Shown here: in pieces, positions 45,301 through 60,300 of the stretch
Numbering within the stretch: position 1 is the first letter of the stretch
How the letters are laid out: every line of letters begins with the position of its first letter
Source of the DNA: Bolinopsis microptera
Taxonomy: Eukaryota > Ctenophora > Tentaculata > Lobata > Bolinopsidae
Length of the DNA stretch: 64,000 nucleotides
Reading direction: 5' to 3'
NCBI RefSeq assembly: GCF_026151205.1
Contig: NC_087076.1
Span: forward strand, 11,632,902-11,696,901
Notes under the pieces: generated by a model
Databases searched by the model: none
What the model was told of the DNA's origin: nothing
The model's input: only the letters and a program-made list of their open reading frames with translations
Made by a program: the position numbers and the translations under genes

Positions 45301-48300
45301 AGTTTAACTAAAAGTTTTACAGACCAGTGTTAACCACGGTACACATTACAAGACACTGTGTGTTCCTCTTAAATCCAGGACGTATTTCTATACATACCTT
45401 CACTCTATACATACCTTCACTCTATACATACCTTCACTCTATACATCCCTTCACTCTATAGAAACATTCCTGCTATTCATATAATTATCTAGTAAGTTAA
45501 TCTCCCAGTCTCCTTGTTATTATTACAATACATTACCTTCTCCACACTGTACAACCCCTATAATAATAACTATACACTAATCTAATTACATTGTACAATC
45601 TAACCAATAAGTAATTCAGCTCTCTGACACACAAATACCTAACTATTTGTCAAACACCTTCCTTGTTACTTAGCTCAGCTATTTCTAAAAAGGGCGGGAA
45701 ATTAAAATATTGTGATTTTATTGGACCTGAATTAGATGAATTCGATTTGGTCGCGTGACACGTAATGGAGGATTCTTCTGAATGGATTACGTGCTGTTAA
45801 AAGTGGTGTGCTATTAGAAAGGCGACATTATTTCTAGGTTAAATCACCGTGTACTATGTAGACTGTAGAGGAATGCCACTCCTTCTGAACTAGAGAAGCT
45901 GTCTCATTTGGTGATTGCTTGAAAGTAGAGCTTAAATTGGAAATTCCTTGCGATTTATATACAATCCTTGGAAGACTTGATATGACACAGCTCGCGTGAT
46001 TTAACATTCTTTTGAGATAATTTTTATAATTCTCCCTAATTTTCTACATATAAAGGCTTTACCGACTACCGGTTGGTAAGCATTACAGCTAATTGTCGTA
46101 ATTAAGGCTAATCATTAATTAAATAAGTAATAATATCGTGGGATAAAAGTTTAATGGGCCGCCCTAGAGAAGAAACCTGGTAATTATTAATTAGCCCTTA
46201 ACAGACCCCCAACCTAGTGGAATGAGTTCTAGTTAGCCGCCCTGGTTGGCTTTACCTTATTTAGTTAAGTTAATGTAGTGCAGATGTTAGAGGGTTGGAT
46301 ACTGGGTTAAAGAGGGTTGGTACAGACTACAGGTTCAAATATACTTAATATCATATTACCATACTCACTAACCATACCTTTTAAAGTAAAAGATTTGATT
46401 TGCTGTCCTGAAATAGATTAATTTACTCTAGTCGACTCAGCAGTCAATTGGAATATAAGGTAACAAATCAGAGAAATCTAATTATCTAAGAGAATTATCT
46501 AGAGAGATCTCAGAACTTAATTCAAGGTCAACCGTAATTCCAGGGCTTCTAAATGAACGAATCCGAGATAAGGATTACTTCTGGGTAAACAGTGGGCAAT
46601 GGTGAGTCTGCAAATCACCACTCAAGTCAAGTTTGACCCACGTTAACCAGCATATGTCTGTATTCTGTGTTACCATGATAGTGAACATATCTACCTTTTA
46701 CCTTTTATAGTCACACTCGACCTGAGTTACAATTCGCACCAAAGTGCTAACATATCACATGTTCGTCTTACAATAGAGCTTCACACTTCATAGCGGACTG
46801 CACATAAAGTCATGATTGGTAAAATGGACCTGTGATTTTAATGTGGTCTAATCGAATATCTGATGTAGCAAAGTTAGAATGTAGCAAAGTTCGGATATAT
46901 ATATATCAAAACCATGTCGGATTTGACCACTATATAAGATACCGTATATAATACACACCACACGCTGCAGTATGACGTGCTGCCGCGCACATTGCCATGT
47001 CACCTCACAACACAAATTAGAGTTTTGGTATTATGAAGCCGTACAGGGTAGCAGTGTTTTACAAGTTGCTTACCACACACGGTCTCTTGTAAACCGTATA
47101 GTACTACCTTATCCAGGTAAAATACTCTAATTTGCGTAATATACTCGCACACCTCCCAGCTAGGGATCTGTTTCATAGATGTTGAATGTTATGTCCATGT
47201 TGTTATCAACGTGTTATCAACGTGTTATCAACGTGTTATCAACGTGTTACTTCTTTCAGGAATTACCATACAACGTGAAGGCCAACAATTTCCCAGCCTG
47301 CCTACAAGCATCAGTAAGTTTTTCAAACAAATAAATATAATATACATGTACTGTATTCCAGCTCTCAGCAAAGAATAAACTAACCGCACTTATTTGATAT
47401 CACACCGATTCTTGACAAGCAACAGCATATATTGTAAAATAAAGATTGTATCTAACAGTATTAAACACAGTTAGAGGCGCTGGTGGAGAACACTGGTTAC
47501 ATGAGGGAGCAGTGTCAGCTGGTGAGAAGTAGAGGGTGTCCTTCTTTTGAGAGGATTACTCTGCAGCCTGATGGGGATACTGGATGGGTAAGTTTTAGTG
47601 TTTCTTAAATAATACTTTCTGTAGGTTGAAAGAGTTACTTGAACTACTATTCACTTGCACTTTCTTGACTTTGTTTAACTTTTCAGCTTCGAATGTAAAT
47701 ATCGCGGTCTGAAAAAATATATGTAGCGAACATTTAACATATATATAACAGTGTTTTCAAAAATAATATAAGGTTCCAACCTGTGACCACGGGCTTTCTA
47801 GTATTTCTATAAAGTTAAACTGCTAGTAAATATCATGCAGGTTAAAACCTTTTGACACCTGACTTCTTAGCTTATAATGATGAACAGTGGCTTATTTAAT
47901 AACTGATTAATAGCGCTTCTAGTTATTATAACAGCAGATCAAATCTAGATTTTTTTAAAGTGATTGGGTTAAGTAAGTGATGAGGACCTATGTCAATCAA
48001 TCTGAATAACAATAAAGTGGTTCCAACATGGATTGAATCCGGTTTGAGCCACTCGGCATGTCAATTAAAGTGCAACCAGGGTGACAGACTTTATGGAACA
48101 AGTTCTGATTAAATTGACTGATACCTTATCTAAACATCACCTTACCGGAAAAACAATAAACGTAACGCGCGGTTATATTTATTTGACTAGACGCGGAGTA
48201 ATTGCGCTAAAATGAGACGCGCGCACGTGCATGCGCTGCCTTTATTCCACGTTTTCTAGATCTGTTTTGACAACTAAACATCCCGCGCGGCAAACAGTCT

Positions 48301-51300
48301 TCAAACCTGTCAACTTTAAAATCTCTAAGGTAATTCAGCTAAAATTTGCTGTAATATTTAAAAGGAGCCTGTCTATTTGGCCCGGCGTCCGGCTTTCAAG
48401 ACATGTTTGTTGTGTAACCCGAAATTTCTGAATTGTGAATCTAGATATACATATGAGTGGCGCCCTTCCAGGCGGCAAATCTTGGTCTCCTCGTTGTTGT
48501 TAATTGAATTGCTATGTAACATCAAAAAATTTACATCTGTCCAATCAAATTAACGAGTAAAACGTCCCCTACCAGTGCATGACAAACGTCACACCAGTTC
48601 ACTGTGTGTGCTCTGATTTTAGTAACAAACTAAGTCAACATCCTTCAGGGGTTTTCGTTTCGGGAGACTTCCACTGGAATCTACATCGTCAAAAGAATCC
48701 TCGCAAATGTAAGTATTAAGTAGGGACACTAAAATATGCATGATATCTTTACTGTAATTAAAGGTTTTGAGTCAGATGTCATCATGGCATATACGATGTG
48801 TCTAGTATTAGACAGCTGGACACGAGCCAGCCCACTTTTGACATCTCGTTTAACATGTTTCTTATTGATCTTCTAACTTCCTTACAGTAAAATCTAATTA
48901 GATCATATCAAAATTAGATGTTAATGTCAGTTAATGTATATTGGATCACCGCTTTTGTCTGTCATCACATTAATGTTACCTCATATTTATCCTTTTGACC
49001 AACCATTTCGTCTTTTTTCGAGTGCCCTCTGTTTGCAAGTTAAGGAAAAGGTCCTGAATTTGATAAATACCGCCATTGCTAATACTATGTATTCAAGTTG
49101 GAAATATTATTAGTTTGAACATTTCCTCGTTGACCACATTTGTGGTAAACTATGAGAGATTCTCGGGGTAAGATCATATAGCTGTATAACAGTGTACAAC
49201 AATTTACCAAGCACGTTTTATGTGGTTGTCGGATGAAAATATGTTTAAGAATATGCTAAACTTCCTTATGTGTGTTTATACAGTGTTTATATATTGTGTA
49301 CATATAGTGTTTTATTTGTGTAGGATAATTTGTGTTCCTTGATTTAAGTCTCGTAAACTGAAGTAAAGCTAATTGATCACATAATTAGGCACTTAGCTCT
49401 GCTTTCTACTCTAATCAGCCTTGTAATTGTTTTCTGCCCACTCGCCAAGTTACGGTTATGATTAATCGCATGCTACCTCTTCACACTCCGCCAATCATTG
49501 AGCTGTCTCCCTATTGGCTCATGTCTTTTCTCCTGCCCTCTAATTGGTCGATGTTTCCCATACTCGTCTCTGATTGGTCGGTGTTTCTCATACTGATCTC
49601 TGATTGGTTAACATTCCCGGACTGAGTCTCACAGCTGTGAGCCTATGGTCCTGTAGCCTGAGGGTGGCAGGTGGATTATGTTGTGTCAACTCTAGGGACC
49701 CTTGTTTACTACTATGTTTACTTGTCTTCTGTCAACTTCTGTGTAACCTCTGCTTTCGTACAGTAAATCAGTACGGCCTCTGTTTACGTTTATGCGGTCT
49801 CCTCAGCTAATTTCAACATTTATCCCTTCCCGAGTTTTGTGTTTTTAAATGTTTGTTTTACGACACTTGACACAGGACGCACTAAATTATTTTACGTTAT
49901 AACCGAGAGAGTCACTGTATCGTGTTGTTGGAGTCAACATTTGGGCGTGGACATCCAATGAGAGGGTTTGAAAAGTGCTAACGTCACAGGGGTCACTGAA
50001 AACCATCACGGCAATAAATGATTTACCCTTATTAGTGAACTGTAGTGCTGTTCACTTCGCCGACTTGACAGTTTTATTGCAACTAATTCCAACTACTTCG
50101 CTTTTACGTGCGCAGTCTGCGTGGACAGTTTCCTTGTAGTTGTTACGAAATACCAAGAAACTAGACGCCTGGTATCGGAAGTTTACTGAACATGGTGTTT
50201 AGAACCAGTCAGGTTGTTAGGTTATTGACCATTAAACTCGTAAGTAGATTCCCTTACCTTACCTCCCTCCCAACATAGATATATCTACTAATTAACTCTC
50301 TGGTTTAAGGAACAAGTAGATTCACCCAGGCTATATTAATAAACTACCGCTTACCCTATACTGTAATATACCAGCTACAGCTAATTTTAACTCTCTCTCT
50401 GTATACCATGTTTTATACCACCTGTCACTTGTGTTTTAACCTGTGTTTTAATCACATTCACTGAATTGTCAGGTCTTATTCAGAAAAAGTTCTGTTCAAA
50501 ATGTTTCGCTATCCACCTTGCAGCTAAGGCTTCATAAACCTGGCTTCAGTTCAAGAATGCTGTTGTATTAGTACCAGTTATAGAACAATAGGATCCACCC
50601 GTCTGTCTATCTTTTGTTACTTTTTTAGCAACGCTCTGTTAATAATAGGAATATTACTGAAATAGCTTTTGTTGAGATAAAACGGTGACCATTTGCTTGC
50701 TAGCGTGAAATGTAGAAGTTTTATAGCTCTTATCTAAATTTAGCACTATCTCTATCGTTTTAAGCGCGAGTCATCGATATAGTAAAAGGCGATATGACGA
50801 GGTCTGGTCGTCATCTTCTTACAGCGTTCGATGTCTCTGTGAAGGTAAAATGGTGACATCCTCTGGATCAGGCAGAGGTCGAGTGTTATCGGGATTAATT
50901 CTGTAGTATTTGTGCAGTAGTCACATCACCTTAGTATTGCTGTACAACTACTACAAAAAGTGATGTGGTCTGAAAGTCTAAAGATATCTCGTTACAGATC
51001 TATTTTAGTAAGCGAACGATAACAGATCCCTCGGTAATGGTATTTTAATGAGCTGTTAGGCTGTTAGGCTGTTATAATGTTATCAGTCACTTTTTCAATC
51101 CAATTTAGGGAATTAACAACTCTCACGGTCGCGGAATTCGTGGTCTCTCAATTATTCTTAAAATAATTCATTTATTTTGAAATCTTTAACCGATATATTC
51201 TTTTCTTAATATTTTAATTGGACATAATTACTTGATACCACCGAGTGTTGCACCAGATGACAAGTCTCCGTTAGTCTAGTAATACTCGTCACTAACTCGT

Positions 51301-54300
51301 TATTCTAATTTCAATACAAATCTAGCTTGGCATAACCTAGCACTCGGTTGAGAGCAACAAATTTCCAATTCTGTAATTTCCCCGCCTAAATTTTCTTTAA
51401 TCGGATCAGCGATGGGCGAGGGTTCTAGGTTTTCAATTACCAGATTCGTTTCTGTTTGTTGAGATGAGCTACACCATCTTTCAGTTCTTGCTAAACGTTT
51501 AAATCCCGTTCTTTAAATTAGTTACTATTTAGTAGCAGATATTAAGTTGACAGCTGCTCGATAAAAAGCAGATATTATATTCCTCTCAACCTTCTCCTTT
51601 CCTCTCTTTCCCTCTCTTTCCGACGCTCGCTGAGATCATTTACAGTACGAGACGGTACGTGAGAGGGTGTATTCTTCTCTCTAAACTGTAAGAGTGCGAA
51701 AGCTAATCATCACCGTTTAGAATATTCTCTTAGTGTAAGTTAAAGTTTCCGTTTAAGTGAGAAACTTTATCAATTTTTCTATCATTTAGACTTGAAAGCT
51801 TATTTCAAAATACGCGCCCCAGTTTTAGATCTGGACCTTAACAGAATCTGTAATCTTCAATGATTGAGTCAGTTAGCATATCCGACTGAACTTTGAGTTG
51901 GTCCTCGAACATCCTAAAATATCTTGCTGAATACCCTAAAATATCTTGCAACTAAACTAGAGGCAAGTTATGCTCACTCAACTACCAGACAACGAGTTAT
52001 TTACATGGCATTTCCAGGGGAACAACACCACCTAATTCAATAACATGAAAGGTAATCCCAATCTGGCCCAGGCCCTAACTCGCCAACAGATCGAAACATG
52101 ATCCTGTTCCCTAATCATGAACCTAGTTATTCCCCTATTGTCCAGCCTCACTAACTTTGTGTCCTCCTTATGTCTCACGCCCACCTCACCCTCTTAACCT
52201 GCTAAATCAGTTAGTTTCCAAACTTTTGATAAATTCTAACTTCCTTTATTGCTTCCTTGGTGGTATTAATCTTTTGCGTCACGCTAATTAGATACCAGGT
52301 CAATATAATGAAGAATCTGTCAATATGAAACTTGTTCCTGCTTCCCTCGATCAATCTTATTAGTTAAAGTGGCAAGTACTTCGAAGAAATCGTCTTACGT
52401 TTAATCTTTGACTACGTTACTCGCACGTAAAACTTTAACTAAATACATCAAATAATCGCGAGCAATAATGGATTCTTCACAGAAGACGTCTAGAAGGCTG
52501 GTGAAATACCTTATTAGGTTATATATCCTTCCAATCAGTTTTCTACGTCAGGGGAGTTGCATTACTTTGACGAACCTGGTCCTCGACCAATGAACTACCA
52601 GAACGAGTATTATTGTTTACATCTTTGTGCTGTGGGTTGGTGAGGGTTGAGGCGGCGTTTGTTGAGGGGGCGTGCGTTTCTCTTTGTTGTTAAATCTTTG
52701 GCAAATGCTGAAAATATAGCGTTTCCTGAACTTGAGTCAATCCCTCCTTTCTTTCCGTTTCCTGACTCTGACCTCCTCCAAATAGAGTATAATAACGTGC
52801 GAGTGTTGCGAGGACGTCGACAACTACTCGAAATAAACCATATATATATAAACTATATAATATAAGCTATACAATATAAGCTATATATAAGCTATATCAT
52901 ATCAGCAAACATGCCCTGCTTTGTTAGTCCACATATTGAGGTGCTTGTCAGTATAAAATGCTAATTGAGTACTGTATGATATATATGCATGCTCTTGTTT
53001 TCGTGCCCAGAGATATTTCTTTTTACTTTCCCGACTTCAATTTGTATGATAAAACGCGATTTATCACTATTTTGAGTTTCACCAGTACAGGCTTAATCGA
53101 ATATGACATAACAAAATGTCAGTTCATTGAATTCGTAATTTTAAATCAATTTATCGATAAATTTCGTGATTTAAAATGAGCTGTCAAATGTGTCAATTTA
53201 TAATTTTTGAACTGAACGTGGCGCACCTCAAGATTTCTCCTTGTAATTAAATAAAACCATAAACCTCGTTTTATAAAGTGTTACATAAGATATACAACAT
53301 TATTACAATCACAGAATTTAGTCTTGAATTTGTCTATGCACTGGGATTGTAGCTTTTTATACTTTTAAAAACAATACAGCGCTATTTCTACATCAATAAA
53401 TTTGATGAGCTTCGCAAATAGCAAGCTAACTGAATTAAACAGTCGAAATCGTGCAGCCACATATTACTGCTGTGTGATCATTGCCCGACTCATTTCTCTG
53501 CGTGCTGTGGTATATCTTTGAAAACATGCTATCAGGATATTATAATATCACAAGTTCTAGAGAACTAACATGATGGTTACCCAGGTTTTGTTATCGTGTA
53601 AGTTCTGGGTAGTGATAGTAGTTAGCAAGTGTGAACTTCCTGGGTCCCTTATCTGTAGTTCTGTCAACAAGGGCCTTTCTCCTTTTATTGTCAACCTCTT
53701 TTTCTATCATTACATCTCACATTTTTAAACACAAACAATTGCAATAAATCCCACATTTTGTAAATGATCCGCATATTTTACTTTTATCATCTGTTCTTTA
53801 AACTACTCACCTGTTTTGTCTTGCTAACGTTACATACGCGAAATTCCAATTATTTATTTCAGCCCAGTAAAGATTTTGTTTTTCTAACGTTTTTCCTATT
53901 TCTCCATGTAGACTCCAGCAGACAAAAGTGGTCGCATAAAAAGTGGCGACGAAGTTATAGAAGTGAACGATCAAAACATCGTGAGTAATGAGTATTTGTT
54001 GTGATAATTGTCCGTGATTGTTTTAACATGATGTTGACTGTAAGTTCTCGTGTTTCATCCTTAAAAATCTATGCTGTTTTCATGGAAAGATCAACAGCAG
54101 ATGAGTTAGAAATAGCGCTATAAAACTGACATTGTCACCCATTTTCAGGTCGGTTGGAAAATAAAGAACGTGGTAGAACTGATCAGATCATATCCTGTTG
54201 GACTAGTTATGGTGGTCAGACACTACCCCGACACATCACCACCACCCTCCGCAAGCATTACAACCCCTCGTCACCACTCCCTCCCCCAAACTTCCCTCAC

Positions 54301-57300
54301 TCAAACTCCCCTCACTCCCCGGAACCTATCCCGGCATCAGCATGTGTCAGGCACTATGTCGGAGCCCCCATGTCCCAATGATGCCTCTCTGATGGAGCCC
54401 CAGTGCCCCATTGATACCCCCAAGAAACCCCCTCGCCCCCTGGACTCTGTGTTGAGGGAGCGGTGTAAGAGTAACAACGAGCTGGACATGCACTTCAAGA
54501 CGGTCCACAATCCTAAGAGATTATCTCAGATTTACGGGGATAGCAACTTGTTTTTAAGGTTCGTTAAACTTGGTTGTTTTTTCTTAAAATCTACCTGATC
54601 TTCTAAAGTGTTTCAGTCACTAGTTGGAACTGTTAACATTTAATATTTATTCCACAATAATCGGTGTCCAGACCATAACACGATTCTTACTATTAACCTC
54701 TACTTTATTTAACGCATGAAAATGTCCACACAGTTTTGAGGATATGACAGAGGAAGGAATAATAGCCACAGAGTTCCACTCTGCACCACCTCACCGAGGG
54801 AAACGCTCCAACCCTAGATCTCCAGCATATCACAGACGCAATAACTCTAACCCCCTGGACAAATACAACATTGTTTCTAATAGGTTTGTAGCTGAGGGAT
54901 CTTCCAATCCGGACATTTTTTCCAACCAACCAAGAAATTATTTTATCCGAAATAATCAAAAATGTTTTGCTATTTCTTTGACCCAAATGTTTGACTCCTA
55001 ATATTATTGCAGGGACTGGTTAGACCACGTGAAGCAGAGAGGAGAGCGAAGTAAGAACCTGAGTCAGTACAGGTACGGCACCGGACCTCGCGTTAGAACA
55101 ACCAAGCCTCTTGACTTCCTCAACATGTAAGCTATTTTTACGCGATATAATTAAATAATTATACCTTATTAAATGACTTTAATTTAGAGATGTTTTATAA
55201 AATACACGATGGGAGGGGCCGGGGAGCTACTAAATATTCCTATTGTCTTAGTTAGTTAGTTAGTTAGTTAGTAAGTTAGTGACTATTGACTTATAATAAT
55301 TAGTTGCACTTTGATTTGTGTGCTTTTGTGCGCGATATTGAAATAAAGGCACTGAGGAACTGTTACGTCTCTGTAGGTGTTGCATAATGTAGCCCACAGG
55401 ATCAATAACCATGCAACAATTAGCATGCAGGATCAGAAACTGTTAACAAATCATCAAGCAGTGAGTGGATTGTTACACTGTAAGACACCTGCAGTTGACT
55501 GGGCAGTACATTATCCACCATTTTCCCTTTGTTAGCCTTTCTTGTTCTCCTCAGACTAAAGCTCACTAACTGACTAATTATCGCCCGATTAGTGTCCACA
55601 GGGTTGCCTTAATTTGATAATTGATCGCTACACTGCAATAAATATCTGATAATAAGTGGTAGTCAGATTCCTCGACAGTCACTTACTTTTTTGCTCTGTG
55701 CGATGAGCAACTATGTCACACCATGTACTCTTGACAAATTCCTGGGAAATATTTTGGCAATTTTCATTTGGGCTTATTATATTCGTCATTAGCTCCCGGT
55801 TTTGTAAACTTCTGAAAACATTTTCTTTGCTAATGTCGCCTTTAAAGGAAAATAGTCGAGATTCTTTATCTAATGCATTCCTCTATTAGTATTTTCCGGT
55901 ATCTCAGCTTATCGAAAAAAGGGTGGTGGTTCACTATAAATATTTGCTAGTATTGTGCTAGAATACTCCTCTTATAAGAATGTGTTAGGCGGCGTCGCTC
56001 TTCTAATACTTCGTCAGAACAATAGAACCACCTTGAACACAAAGAGAAAATATCTGTGCGATTCCACACTTAGGTTTACGTAATCTCGTTATGAGAGAAA
56101 TATTCTTTTAGGCTCGTTAGCTGTTATAATTACTAAATATGGTTATAACGCTGGCTTCTTCAGATAGGACCCATCTTTCTACTTTCGACTTATCAAAGAT
56201 TTTATAATAACGTCATTCCCCACTGTAACAATAATTTGCGCACATATCTTCGTTCCGTCTAATTCCTATTTCTCTTAAACTTTGCGTTTATTCCTATTTG
56301 GTTTGATCTTTGCTTCTTCCCATGTCCTACCGTCGCAGATTGACCAGCCCATTATTCCAAACTTTACCACCGCTAGTAACAATTGGTCCTGTTGCAGGCT
56401 GGAACTATCTGATGAATTCACCGAATTCCGCGTAAGTCACATCTACTTCAGTCATCAAGTTTGCTTTGGTTGTCTTGACAAAACGTGTGCGGAATTTCCC
56501 CAGGGTTGGTGATCTAGCTAATTAGCCTATCTATTATTTACATGAACTAATCGTAATTCTGAGGCATGTGCTTTATTCCGCCCGTTCATGCTGTCCTGTC
56601 ATCATGTATTTGATTCACGCTACTTTGCTACTGTCATCGTGAACCATGTCGATATCACCATCACAGTGAACCATGTCGAGACTCGAACTACCTTAGTTCT
56701 ATAATCCAGATATATTGTCACAAGCAGCGTTTAGTTCCACCTTACTTTCATGCACCGAACTACTACTAATATAGATGATATCATTTAAGACAGTTTGTCA
56801 TGTCAAATTGCCGCAAATTAAAGTCGATTGTCCACTATTTGTCCGCTGTTTGCAAGACTGTTTAGTCCTCACTGAACGTCAAATACCTTACATTGCCGAC
56901 AATTAGCAAGGACAAGTTCTAGGCTGGCATTTTTATAATTTCAGAACCCTGACTTTGCTATCTACGTCTTACCCTTTACTTTTATTTAGTTGCCTCAGTA
57001 ACATTGCTCAAGTTACCACTTACCATGTCCAGACGTTGTTAGTTCCAGAATTAAGCTAATCCTTCGATCACGTGATTTCCTTGAGGAGCAGAGTTTCATT
57101 GGTCTTCTGACTTCTACTGCTGCTATGGGGATTATCCAGTAAGTGCAGGTTTTTGTATAGTATCTCTTTCTCTTCAGTGTGTACTAGGTACTTACACGGA
57201 CCACACTTGCTCAGTCTTCCTTTTGTCTTCTACTTTTTCTGGTTTTTACGATAGTTATGCCCGGACATCACTTCACCGACATCACTTCATGTCGCCACAT

Positions 57301-60300
57301 CGACTGTTACATGTACATGTGCGATTGAGTTTGCTGAAATAAATGGAGTCAAGTTTCAAAGTTTCCTGGATTGCAATAACTATCTAGACTCAGTTATACT
57401 TTAATTTACAACTTTACATTTAGATACCATCTTGATAGTATCCGGGTACACACTTCAATCTAGACCGTACACGCCAACTAATTGTAGCTAGCCAGTGTGA
57501 TCATTTAACGAAAGAGACAGGTTTCAATTAATGATGATCACGTGAAAATGTGTTTCAAGTTCTTACAAACCAAATACACATGTCTAGACTCCAATACTTA
57601 TCCAAAGTGTGTGGGTTGCACTTTTTCCTGGTCTCAGAGTTTTCCCCCACCACGTGTAGTCACCACATTGGCACGTGACCAATAGTAACGAGTTAACGTG
57701 TACATCCCCGGCCCCAGTTTGGTTCCTTGTACATCTCACTGTATCGTACACCTTGCAGCTTCGTATCTTGTTTGCCTGTTACTACAGGTGAGGAACTTTG
57801 ATGTCTTTTGTCGCTGTTTACCCGCCTTAATTGGACCCATCACGAGACGTCTGAAAGATGTATTTAATTTGTAGCCCGCTGACACGAGGTCTCTTTGTAG
57901 AAAACGCAAAAACACGCGTACCAACGCCCGGACAAACATGATATATCTACTGATCCCGCGTTTGTAGGGCTTCTTAATGAGTCTGCAATTCCTCAATTCC
58001 TGCCCAGAATGCTGTTTATTAAGGGAAGACATACAACTGAATTCTATCTCACAAGGGTGAGATGAATTACTTTGACAGTTACCCTGCCTGAGTTTCTTTA
58101 GAGGAAACAACCAATGGTTAACTGAGCAGTTAATTGAATGCCTGCAGTTGCTAACTGGTATCAGGTACCTTTATAACTGGGCGGTACTATTAGTTCCTGT
58201 TTCAACTGATAGGTCTTCACTGTTGTTTACAAAGAATGTGTACATTTGTATACAATGCAGTTTCATTGTTTGACGTTTTCAGTGTGTTCTTTCCAGTTAG
58301 TAACTTCACACACCACGCGCTTATAAAAGTAATTTATTAACTCCCGAGTGCTAACTTAAGCTTGTCAGTGTAAGTGTAACTGTAAGTAACACGAGAGCAA
58401 TGGAGCGTGTCACTGAGTTGCCTTGTTTTTGTTGACACAATGTTTAGAACGTAAACATTACTTTACCCTGGAAGTGACCAGGTCACTCGTCAGTTTGTGT
58501 GGTTTTATAGTTATTAGTTTAGTTAGCTGAGTTACTCTAATTCAACATAATATTACCAGATAAGACATCAAGAATCATCTCTTAGTTGTGTCCTGAGTCA
58601 AGTTTATTTTTAATCGTTGAGCAGCTTAGTGGATTTTACTTACAAAATGCCCACAATTTATTTGTCACAGCACCAAAATTTCTGCTTCCTGAAATTTCCC
58701 ATGTCTGTTACGTTAGTTGACTGAGTACTTACTCTGATTGACGCACGAAACTAATTAGAAATCGTTACACGACTAAGCTAAATGTCAAATAAACCTGAGC
58801 TGAGGTGTGAAAATATTAGAGGCGTCCAGTTTTCATATTACCAGGTAGAGTTGAGGTTAACGTGAATGTGGCCTCATTTCGACATTATTAGATTCGTAAA
58901 CCGGTGTAAGGTTATTAAACTTCGTTTTGGATATCAGAGCATTATTTTATTTTACAGTAGTTGGAGGGTATTGAGATTGGGGGATGGGTCATTGAAGTAG
59001 TTGAGACAGCTCCATTAAGTTTAAGTAGTAATGTTGGCTAGCAAAGGTACTTTGATTTTATTGGACACTATATTATCTGTTATCGATTAACCCCTGGTAA
59101 CGCAGCCCTGTAATAGTTTAGTAACCATGATAACCAACCTCAGGAGTATGCCAGATATCGCAGTTTCAACTGAAAATGTCCAGAAAGTGGACAAGTCAAC
59201 GGAGTATGACGAGCACATGGACGCTACTATGACGTCACCACGTAACCACGTGACGTTACCTAGCAACCACGTGACACCACCACGTAGCCGCAGCATGAAC
59301 TCACCACGCACATTATCCTTGTACCGAGAAGAAGATAGCAACAAGTTATCTGATGAGGATAACAACAAGAGTGATGATAACGACAGTATCGCCACCACTC
59401 CCTCCACCATTTCTAACTGCACCAGGTTCGTCTCTTTTCTAATACAAGCACTCCTCGAAACTGGAACATGTCTCACTCCATTCTCCATGATATAACCCAC
59501 AATAAAATATTTATTATCTGCTGGCTTTACCTCCGAATAGATCATGTGGGGTATATCAGGCTCGAATATATTATACAAGTTTAAGCCGAAGTTACCACTA
59601 AACTTATGAAACACAAGTAATTAACACCCCTCCTTGTTGCAGTGCCAGTATCATGACAACAGACTCTACATACTCCGGGACGAGTAAGACTCTCCCCCGT
59701 CCCAGAAAGAGTAAGATGGTCCTAGACGAAGATGTTGGTGAATTCAAGAATTACCCGGTCTCTAAAGAGCAAAACTATACTACCGTCGTTATTGGTAAGT
59801 TCGACCAGCTATTAAATAAACTAATTACCATATTAATAAGTTGGTAATTATTTTAAAACATTTCGTAAGGGTGCAATCTTGGGTTTCTAAGAGTTAATAA
59901 ACAAGTTATTGTAACCACAGTGTTACCAAACGTCACCATGGTAGCCCCCACGTACTAACCAAGCAATAACAGGAGGAGTAGTGCACAAGATCCCAGTAGC
60001 AACAGCTGCCGCTCCCAGCTCAGAAGAGGATAATGTTAAATGTAACACCTTGAAGAGTAGGAAGAGGCAGAACAAGAGATCCTCCTGGTCCATCAGCAGT
60101 GAGTATTCTTACAGCACATTCTTATAAACGCTCATAAACATCAGTAGCGAGTATTCTTATAGCACTTGTTTATGAGCGTTTATATTTTTAGGTCATTATA
60201 TAAACCGATCTCAAAGATTTTCTCATAATAGCTTGATTATTTCTAATTCAAATAAATAATTTTCAGCAAACTGATGATTAGCTCACTTTAAAGTTTAAGC

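Larger units (their letters stand above)
39527..47259. other. CNK 7.7-kb intron between CRIC and PDZ
   Basis: The longest intron. It holds the open frame at 41121, the candidate terminal exon at 43007, an antisense LINE tail at 43453, a 17-bp repeat at 45388 and an 11-bp repeat at 47203. The rest is AT-rich with no signal I can name. Confidence 0.5.

Noticed and set aside
56282-56512. Plus-strand frame starting with a hydrophobic, signal-like stretch
   Set aside because: There is no ATG at its start and no partner exon; weak evidence only.
57736-58110. Minus-strand 124-codon frame in a CNK intron
   Set aside because: Basic, no domain, no splice or start support.
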